A DNA stretch of 19,593 bases from Halarchaeoplasma sp046498385 (GTDB lineage: Archaea > Thermoplasmatota > Thermoplasmata > Halarchaeoplasmatales > Halarchaeoplasmataceae): the NCBI GenBank assembly GCA_046498385.1, contig JAWOAU010000046.1, positions 1 to 19,593 of the forward strand, given 5' to 3'. The position numbers and the translations under genes are program-made. Positions within the stretch are counted from its first letter, which is position 1. Each line of letters opens with the position of its first letter. Positions 14,749 through 19,593 of the stretch are shown here, one piece after another. Below the pieces are notes generated by a model that was not told the origin of the DNA, made no database searches, and saw nothing but the letters and a program-made list of their open reading frames with translations.

Positions 14749-16001
14749 TGAAAGCTGATATTTTGATCAGGGGATGTAACGAACTTCATACCCTCTCCGG
14801 CGGTAAGGGACCGAAAGTTGGCGAACAGATGATGGATACGGGATGCATCAAGAAGGGTGCCTTCGTGGTAAAGGATGGGCTGATATTGGATGTTGGAGAG
14901 GAACTGTATATCCAAGAAAACTACCATGCTGAGGAATGTTTAGATGCCACGGGTAAAACCGTGGTCCCGGGCTTTGTGGACCCACACACACACCTTGTAT
15001 TTTCCGGTTCCAGGGAAGACGAGTTGGTGATGAAGATACAGGGTAAGACCTACATGGAGATACTCGATACCGGTGGAGGTATACTTCGTACGGTGAGAAA
15101 GACCAGGGAGGCGACCAAGGAGCAGTTGATGCGGGAGATGAAAAAAAGGATGGATGTGATGCTGGCCCATGGTACCACCACCGCCGAGGCAAAAAGCGGG
15201 TACGGTCTGGACCTAGAGAACGAGATCAAGTGCCTGGAGGCAATAAAGGAGATGGAACATCCCTTGGAGCTTGTTCCCACCTACATGGGCGCCCACGCCC
15301 TGCCGCCGGAGTTCCAAGATCACTCGGAGTACATAGATTACTGCTGTAACACCGTTCTGCCGGAGATATCAAGAAGAGATCTTGCCCAATTCTGCGACGT
15401 GTTCTGCGAGAAGGGGGTGTTCGACGCAAAGGACAGCATGGAACTGCTAATAAAGGCGGCGGAGTTAGGGATGGGTATCAAGGTTCATGCCGACGAGATA
15501 AAGAACATAGGCTGCAGTACAATGGCCGCCGAACTCGGAGCTGTTTCTTGTGAACATCTGGTTAAAAGTTCTTCCCAGGACATCAAGGCCATGACCGATA
15601 ACGGCATAATCGGTATACTATTACCGGGAACTCCCTTCATGTTGATGGACGATGAATACCCCTCTGCCCGGAAGATGATAGATAACCGGATGCCCATAGC
15701 GCTTGCCACAGACCTCAATCCGAACTGCTGGACGGAGTCCATGCAGATGGTCATCACCCTGGCATGCCTGCAGATGAAGATGTTGCCCCAGGAGGCACTG
15801 ACCGCTTCTACTTACAACGCCGCAAGGGCTATACGTAGGTACGATATAGGGTCCATAGAACCTGGCAAAAAGGCGGATTTCGTTGTACTGGATATTCCGA
15901 ACCTTATGCATCTGCCATATCGTTTCGGTGTGAACCTGGTGGAAAATGTCTTCAAAGGAGGAAAACAGATAATAACACGAGAGACATCTAAGTCTGCATA
16001 A
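14745..16001 (+). CDS. hutI: Imidazolonepropionase
   Basis: Third enzyme of histidine breakdown: opens the imidazolone ring to give N-formimino-glutamate. The 418-residue amidohydrolase has the metal motif PGFVDPHTHLVFSGSREDE near residue 75, AHGTTTAEAKSGYGLD near 140, YMGAHALPPEF near 180, HADEIKN near 247, and the late aspartate in IALATDLNPNCWTESM near 320, with the closing GSIEPGKKADFVVLD typical of amidohydrolases. The upstream frame is open to 14667 but overlaps the small membrane-protein gene; ATGATGAAAGCT at 14745 (or its second ATG at 14748) is preferred. No hutH or hutU is in the window, so the pathway must be completed elsewhere or the gene is isolated. Confidence 0.95.
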   Translation: MMKADILIRGCNELHTLSGGKGPKVGEQMMDTGCIKKGAFVVKDGLILDVGEELYIQENYHAEECLDATGKTVVPGFVDPHTHLVFSGSREDELVMKIQGKTYMEILDTGGGILRTVRKTREATKEQLMREMKKRMDVMLAHGTTTAEAKSGYGLDLENEIKCLEAIKEMEHPLELVPTYMGAHALPPEFQDHSEYIDYCCNTVLPEISRRDLAQFCDVFCEKGVFDAKDSMELLIKAAELGMGIKVHADEIKNIGCSTMAAELGAVSCEHLVKSSSQDIKAMTDNGIIGILLPGTPFMLMDDEYPSARKMIDNRMPIALATDLNPNCWTESMQMVITLACLQMKMLPQEALTASTYNAARAIRRYDIGSIEPGKKADFVVLDIPNLMHLPYRFGVNLVENVFKGGKQIITRETSKSA

Positions 16002-16050
16002 AAGGACCATGAAGTAGAATTTGGCACGATATGCGATGAGGTAATTGAAG

Positions 16051-16443
16051 ATGGATTCAAAAAAAGAGGGCCGGTTTTGGATATTGTTTGTTCTTACTCT
16101 GATTTATATGTTCTTAATTTTATATCTGTCCCTGGCCTCATATCCACCCGGGGCCGAAGAGGGAAAACAGACCGTGCCATACTTTACTTATCTTTCCCAC
16201 ATAGGCATGTATTTCTTGCTTTCCACCGCCCTCCATTTAACAACAAAAGAAAAGTACCGTAACCTATCGAATATAGAACTCTTTACAGCCTTTTTATCTT
16301 TTACCTACGGTGCTGTTATAGAGGTAATGCAGAACTTCACAACTGCCAGAACTTTTTCTTTGTTTGACATGCTGATGAACGGGATCGGATGTCTGTTGTT
16401 TTTGATCCTCTTGCACCTCTTAAGAAAATCCGCAATATATTAA
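16051..16443 (+). CDS. VanZ-like membrane protein
   Basis: A 130-residue protein with four hydrophobic segments at residues about 10-28, 48-62, 77-95 and 105-124. The VanZ-family pattern is visible: SHIGMYFLLSTALH (K/xH near the second segment), TYGAVIEVMQ (the conserved G..iE..Q), and the R...D...N sequence in ARTFSLFDMLMNGIG. VanZ-like proteins are widespread, often small and of unknown function; the founding member gives low-level teicoplanin resistance in bacteria, which does not apply to an archaeon without peptidoglycan. GAGGT ten bases before the ATG supports this start over the TTG at 16045. It sits between hutI (49 bases) and triosephosphate isomerase, in the same direction. Confidence 0.8.
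   Translation: MDSKKEGRFWILFVLTLIYMFLILYLSLASYPPGAEEGKQTVPYFTYLSHIGMYFLLSTALHLTTKEKYRNLSNIELFTAFLSFTYGAVIEVMQNFTTARTFSLFDMLMNGIGCLLFLILLHLLRKSAIY
16435..16443 (+). promoter_or_regulatory. Possible TATA box of the triosephosphate isomerase gene
   Basis: AATATATTA covers the last codons of the VanZ-like gene and lies 31-39 bases before the ATG at 16474. It could give the isomerase a short-leader mRNA independent of the upstream genes. Read-through from upstream is equally possible. Confidence 0.35.
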
Positions 16444-16473
16444 TTGAACAAGAGATTATCCCTATCGATTAAG

Positions 16474-17136
16474 ATGATTTCAGAACCTGTTATAATGGTG
16501 AACTACAAGACGTACAAAGAATCAGTCGGGGATCGAGGTATAGAACTAACAAAAGCCATAGAACGGCACGGGTCGGAAAATTGGGCAGTTTGCCCTCAGA
16601 CCGTGGATCTACGGCGGGTCGTAGAGAGTGCAGATATACCTGTATTTGCCCAGCACATAGACGGGATAACACCGGGCAGTCATACCGGTCACACCCTGCT
16701 CGAAGCGGTGCTGGACACCGGTATCCAAGGCACGCTTATCAATCATTCTGAGAATACCTTGGAATTATGGGAGATCGAAAAGGTGGTATCCATGTGCAGA
16801 GAATCCGGGCTGTCTACGGTTGTCTGCGCCAACAATCCTGTAACATCCGCCGCCGCTGCGACACTGAAACCGGATTACGTTGCCTACGAACCCCCGGAGC
16901 TGATAGGCGGAGATATATCGGTATCAACCGCCAAGCCGGAGGTTGTTAAGGAGGCCGTGGAGAGGGTAAAAAAGGTGGACCCGGATGTGAAAGTGCTTTG
17001 CGGCGCAGGTGTGAAAAACGGAGAGGACGTAAAAAAGGCACTGGAGCTGGGGACAGTAGGAGTACTCCTGGCATCAGGTATAGTCAAGTCAAAGGATATC
17101 GCCGGCACCATCGAGGACCTGGAAAGATATCTGTGA
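16474..17136 (+). CDS. tpiA: Triosephosphate isomerase, archaeal type
   Basis: Interconverts dihydroxyacetone phosphate and glyceraldehyde-3-phosphate in glycolysis and gluconeogenesis. The 220-residue length matches the short, tetrameric archaeal enzymes (bacterial ones are about 250). Catalytic residues are present: the Lys in VNYKTYKES, the His in LINHSENT near residue 88, and the Glu in AYEPPELIGG near 132. The phosphate-binding loops LCGAGVKNGEDV and GVLLASGIVKSKD close the barrel. The ATG at 16474 gives the usual N-terminus (about 8 residues before VNYKTY); TTG at 16444, right after the upstream stop, would add ten unusual residues. It is convergent with the DUF362 gene, the two stops separated by a single base. 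Confidence 0.95.
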   Translation: MISEPVIMVNYKTYKESVGDRGIELTKAIERHGSENWAVCPQTVDLRRVVESADIPVFAQHIDGITPGSHTGHTLLEAVLDTGIQGTLINHSENTLELWEIEKVVSMCRESGLSTVVCANNPVTSAAAATLKPDYVAYEPPELIGGDISVSTAKPEVVKEAVERVKKVDPDVKVLCGAGVKNGEDVKKALELGTVGVLLASGIVKSKDIAGTIEDLERYL

Positions 17137-17137
17137 A

Positions 17138-18205
17138 TCACCTGGGCTCCAGGGCATCCTCGGGACATATCTCCACACAGCAGTAACATCGTATACACTT
17201 CCACCAGCTTATACGGGGATACTTGTTCATGGTGATAGCATCCTCGGGACACATGATTTTGCATTTACCGCAAGATACACATTTTTCGGAATGCAGTTCC
17301 GGTCTTTTCATGTATAGGTTGGCAAGGACGCCAACCAAAGATTCCGGGAACCACCAAGGAGGACTGCTTCCCGGGGGATACTTTATTTTTAGCTCCGGCG
17401 GTTCATCACCCACTACTTGCACATCTTCAAGGTTGAAACCCACTTCCTTCAGGGTCGGTACTTTGGATAGGTCTATACCTGCGGCATCACAAGCGGCAAG
17501 ATCAAGGGCGTGGGCATCCCGGGATGCAAGTACCATGTTCATCCATAGGGGCTCACCTCCAGCAGGCCCCTTGCCCTCCATACCTAATATCGCATCCATT
17601 ATCGAAAGGTCGGGGGAAGAAGCATCATACACATCTAGAAGCATCCTGGAGAACCTCTGGAGACCGCGGTACTGTCCGTGGAAAGCGGACTTTGTAAGGC
17701 CGGGAACCATACCATACATGTTCTTCACCGCCCCGGTATACACCGTTAAACCATGGGTCTTCAACTTTGGCAGGTTGATCACCACATCTGCCTCTTGACA
17801 AAGGGTGAGTATGGGCACGGACTTGAGTAGTCTGCCGTCGGGTAGGGAAACCTGGGAAAAGGACGTGTCGTAACTCAATTTGGCATCGGTCTCCTCCGGT
17901 ATCCTGGTCCACTGGGCTTTCTCGTAGCATCTATGCAGGAACTTCTTTGAGCTGGGGCCTCCGGGGCTGTCGGCAACCACCACCCTAGCACCCGCATCTC
18001 CCAGTATCCTTATAACAGATATAATAAAATCCGGGTGGGTGGTCACCGCTTTATCCGGAGGAGCACCTTTAAGAAGATTCGGCTTAAGGAGCACGGTATC
18101 ACCCCTGGAAACGTAGCTTGCTACACCTCCTAGTTCATCAAAGGCCTGCTGGATAACTCCCGGGGAGTCGGCGTACTTCTCACATCGTCCCACATATACC
18201 TTCAT
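17138..18205 (-). CDS. DUF362 protein with C-terminal two-[4Fe-4S] ferredoxin domain
   Basis: A 355-residue protein. The N-terminal ~255 residues are a DUF362 domain: VLLKPNLLKGAPPDKAVTTHP near residue 40, ARVVVADSPGG near 75, VINLPKLKTHGLTVYTGAVK near 145, and MDAILGMEGKGPAGGEP near 205. The C-terminal ~50 residues carry two complete cluster motifs, CVSCGKCKIMCPEDAI and CIRCYCCVEICPEDAL, each CxxCxxCxxxCP, so it should hold two [4Fe-4S] clusters. DUF362-ferredoxin proteins are common in anaerobic archaea and bacteria; their reaction is not settled, and they are presumed cytoplasmic redox enzymes or carriers. The gene is monocistronic with a TATA box placed for a leaderless mRNA. Confidence 0.9.
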   Translation of the reverse strand: MKVYVGRCEKYADSPGVIQQAFDELGGVASYVSRGDTVLLKPNLLKGAPPDKAVTTHPDFIISVIRILGDAGARVVVADSPGGPSSKKFLHRCYEKAQWTRIPEETDAKLSYDTSFSQVSLPDGRLLKSVPILTLCQEADVVINLPKLKTHGLTVYTGAVKNMYGMVPGLTKSAFHGQYRGLQRFSRMLLDVYDASSPDLSIMDAILGMEGKGPAGGEPLWMNMVLASRDAHALDLAACDAAGIDLSKVPTLKEVGFNLEDVQVVGDEPPELKIKYPPGSSPPWWFPESLVGVLANLYMKRPELHSEKCVSCGKCKIMCPEDAITMNKYPRISWWKCIRCYCCVEICPEDALEPR

Positions 18206-18225
18206 GAGAATGTAAAACCGGTAGG

Positions 18226-18235
18226 AAATATATTA
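18226..18235 (-). promoter_or_regulatory. TATA box of the DUF362-ferredoxin gene
   Basis: The minus strand reads TAATATATTT, centred about 25 bases before the ATG at 18205, so the mRNA would begin at or beside the start codon. No Shine-Dalgarno sequence is present. Confidence 0.6.
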
Positions 18236-18307
18236 GATTTGAGGAGTGGTTGAAGGTGGACCTATGAAATGGTTATCTCCTGATCTTCGGTTACATTCTA
18301 CCGGATC

Positions 18308-18935
18308 TCATACTGGAACATCTACAAAGTTACAGTGACCGATATCCTTGGCCTTTTTCTCAAGGGAAGTCCAGTCCTTCAAAACATGTGCCGCCACGGG
18401 GTAGAGCATATTGTCCTCCATGAACTTGTGATGATGGAGCATGTATATCATGGCGTTTAACTCCCGAATAAGTTCATGTTTTTCCGGATTCTCTATACCC
18501 ATTATCCTTTTCCGTCTAAGACGTATTTCCCCATGCTCCCGTTTTAACAGCGACAACCTCGGGGATACCTCATCGCCGAGAACCTGTTTCAATCCCTTGA
18601 ACAGGACCTCTTCCTCACGAATAAAATGAGACTCCATCTCATCGAGATTGTGAAGTACGGCTTCCCGTACATTGAATCCCATACCATGATTTTTAAGCGA
18701 TGTTGTAATCTTTTCCAATATCTCCAAAAAATCTTCTATTTGCTCATGTTCTTTCAAAAACAAAACAAGAGGGTGATCTTGGGGTAAATTATCACGTAAC
18801 TTCACGGATTCCTCCTGAAGTAGTTTTGCATAGAGTTTACCGATTTCTTTGATATCTTCCTCCCGCAGACCGTGGGCCATCAATTCTATCTCGGCTAGGT
18901 ATAGATCCAAGGCAGGTACTCCCTCCAGGGCCTGG
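18308..18935 (-). CDS. DUF438/hemerythrin HHE-like protein, 5' end lost at a sequence join
   Basis: The archaeal part begins near residue GVPALDLYLAEIELMAHGLR and continues EEDIKEIGKLYAKLL, which resembles the second half of a DUF438 domain. A hemerythrin-like four-helix domain follows: HPLVLFLKEHEQIEDFLEIL, LHNLDEMESHFIREEEVLF, LLKREHGEIRLRRKR, and MLHHHKFMEDNMLYP. The His and Glu residues fit an HHE cation-binding (di-iron) domain, likely for oxygen, nitric oxide or iron handling. The reading frame runs on to 19030, but upstream of about 18935 both codon use and protein sequence change to a bacterial type, and the first ~25 residues expected for DUF438 are absent. I therefore treat it as a 5'-truncated gene and not as starting at 19015. 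The exact breakpoint is uncertain by about 20 bases. Confidence 0.75.
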
Positions 18936-19030
18936 AAGGCGTCGTCCGGCTCGATCATGGCGGCCTCGTATTCGACCTCGCTGATGAACTCCTCGTCGCG
19001 CATGCGCCCGAGCACATAGCTTCTGTCTGT
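18935..19030 (-). pseudogene. Fragment resembling a bacterial penicillin-binding protein 1A
   Basis: The minus strand encodes about 32 codons, DRSYVLGRMRDEEFISEVEY followed by EAAMIEPDDAF, a pattern typical of class A penicillin-binding proteins (YVL.RM.e.G.It..ey..A). A TGA at 19031-19033 closes the frame upstream. Base composition jumps to about 60% GC, with CGC, GAC and GCC codons in place of the AGG, ATA and CTA of the archaeal genes. An archaeon without peptidoglycan should not carry this gene. It is most likely a foreign scrap at a chimeric join, though the short length leaves the identification tentative. Confidence 0.45.
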
Positions 19031-19069
19031 TCATGATAGCCTAATCGTCACGCATGCTAGGAGAACACC

Positions 19070-19593
19070 ATGTCCATCTATTCCGTTTCATCCACCGCTG
19101 AGTTGAAAGCCGCCCTCAATAACGCGTCAGGGGGTGATGTGATCGAGCTTGCCGCCGGTGATTACGGTAACTTTTCGATGCGTCGTACGAACTACGATTC
19201 CGAGGTGATCGTCAGATCTGCCGATCCCGACGATCCAGGGGTGTTCAACAGCATCAACGTTACCTCGTCCTCCAACCTAACCTTCGATTCGATCTTCATA
19301 GATTTCACGCCAACCGAGTCGACGGTGGAATGGGCAAGCGCATTCCGTGCGGTTCAGGGTGTATCAAGTATCACCCTGCGCAACAGCAAGGTTGAAGGGG
19401 GCGATTCAATCGGAGGTGTGTCGCCAGATGCTGATCCGGGTGAACAAGGTAAACATGGCATTCTCGGCGAACCGATCGCACGCGCGATCACCATTGCAGG
19501 TAAAGACTTAACCATTGAAAACAATGAGATCACACATTTTAAAAATGGTATCATAATGAGTGGTGCGGGGATTGAAATCCTCGACAATGAGAT
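19070..19593 (+). CDS. Partial bacterial-type right-handed beta-helix protein
   Basis: An open frame of 174 codons with no stop before the right edge. It starts at ATG preceded by AGGAGAACACC, a strong bacterial Shine-Dalgarno. The N-terminus MSIYSVSSTAELKAALNNAS and the following GGDVIELAAGDYGNFS resemble proteins with a right-handed parallel beta-helix, as found in polysaccharide lyases, mannuronan epimerases and large calcium-binding exoproteins of Rhodobacteraceae-like bacteria. Helix-rung patterns continue: SSNLTFDSIFIDF, VSSITLRNSKVEGG, KDLTIENNEITHFKNGI and GIEILDNE. There is no obvious signal peptide; such proteins often use type I secretion. Most arginine codons are CGN, unlike the AGA/AGG-rich genes to the left. 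Catalytic function cannot be judged from the fragment. Confidence 0.7.
   Translation, partial: MSIYSVSSTAELKAALNNASGGDVIELAAGDYGNFSMRRTNYDSEVIVRSADPDDPGVFNSINVTSSSNLTFDSIFIDFTPTESTVEWASAFRAVQGVSSITLRNSKVEGGDSIGGVSPDADPGEQGKHGILGEPIARAITIAGKDLTIENNEITHFKNGIIMSGAGIEILDNE

Noticed and set aside
17223..17798. 191-codon frame antisense to the DUF362-ferredoxin gene
   Set aside because: The opposite strand has clear DUF362 and [4Fe-4S] motifs; the antisense translation shows no domain.
18308..19015. A single intact 235-residue hemerythrin gene starting with GTG at 19015
   Set aside because: The first ~33 residues look like a bacterial penicillin-binding protein and the composition changes sharply, so the fusion is taken as an artefact of a join.
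19354..19587. 77-codon minus-strand frame at the right end
   Set aside because: It opposes the beta-helix gene, which has a strong ribosome binding site and repeat pattern; the antisense product is Pro/Ser-rich with no motif.

Overview
The window reads as the genome of an uncultured euryarchaeon, most likely in the Thermoplasmatota. The evidence is a 23S rRNA gene with its own promoter and no 16S gene beside it, a class II HMG-CoA reductase as in Thermoplasma and Archaeoglobus, archaeal type IV pilins, a KaiC-like ATPase, an A/V-type ATP synthase subunit D, and many TATA boxes about 25-35 bases ahead of start codons (leaderless or short-leader mRNAs). From about 18,920 to the right edge the sequence looks alphaproteobacterial, so the last ~650 bases are probably a chimeric join and not archaeal.

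Layout. 1-1784 (-): 5' part of the 23S rRNA gene, promoter near 1940. 2080-3342 (+): class II HMG-CoA reductase (mevalonate for isoprenoid lipids). 3477-6700 (-): a surface/regulatory block with two tandem lysine-rich coiled-coil proteins, two tandem type IV pilins, a degenerate RecA/KaiC-fold protein and an intact KaiC-like ATPase. 6828-10464 (+): an overlapping three-gene operon for activated sugars (phosphohexomutase, nucleotidylyltransferase/acyltransferase, GT4 glycosyltransferase). 10465-12424 (-): an operon of an inositol monophosphatase-family phosphatase, NAD kinase and a JAMM/MPN+ metalloprotease. 12609-13838 (+): a CPBP membrane protease between two zinc ribbons. 13951-17136 (+): ATP synthase subunit D, an unlisted 53-residue membrane protein, imidazolonepropionase, a VanZ-like protein and triosephosphate isomerase. 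17138-18205 (-): a DUF362/ferredoxin protein. 18308-~18930 (-): a DUF438/hemerythrin-like protein whose 5' end is lost at the join. 19070-19593 (+): the start of a bacterial-type beta-helix protein.

How they fit together. The sugar operon would make a nucleotide sugar and pass it to a glycosyltransferase; it lies one divergent promoter away from the pilin/KaiC block, so pilin or envelope glycosylation is a reasonable guess. The phosphatase and NAD kinase overlap in the same order as the two domains of the fused Methanocaldococcus protein MJ0917, suggesting a split NAD/NADP balancing pair. The most interesting new signals are paired 5'-terminal mRNA hairpins with compensatory changes ahead of both pilin genes, the tandem lysine-rich coiled-coil family, the ATPase/pseudo-ATPase pair, and the small membrane protein coupled to atpD and hutI. 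No CRISPR array, insertion sequence or tRNA was seen.
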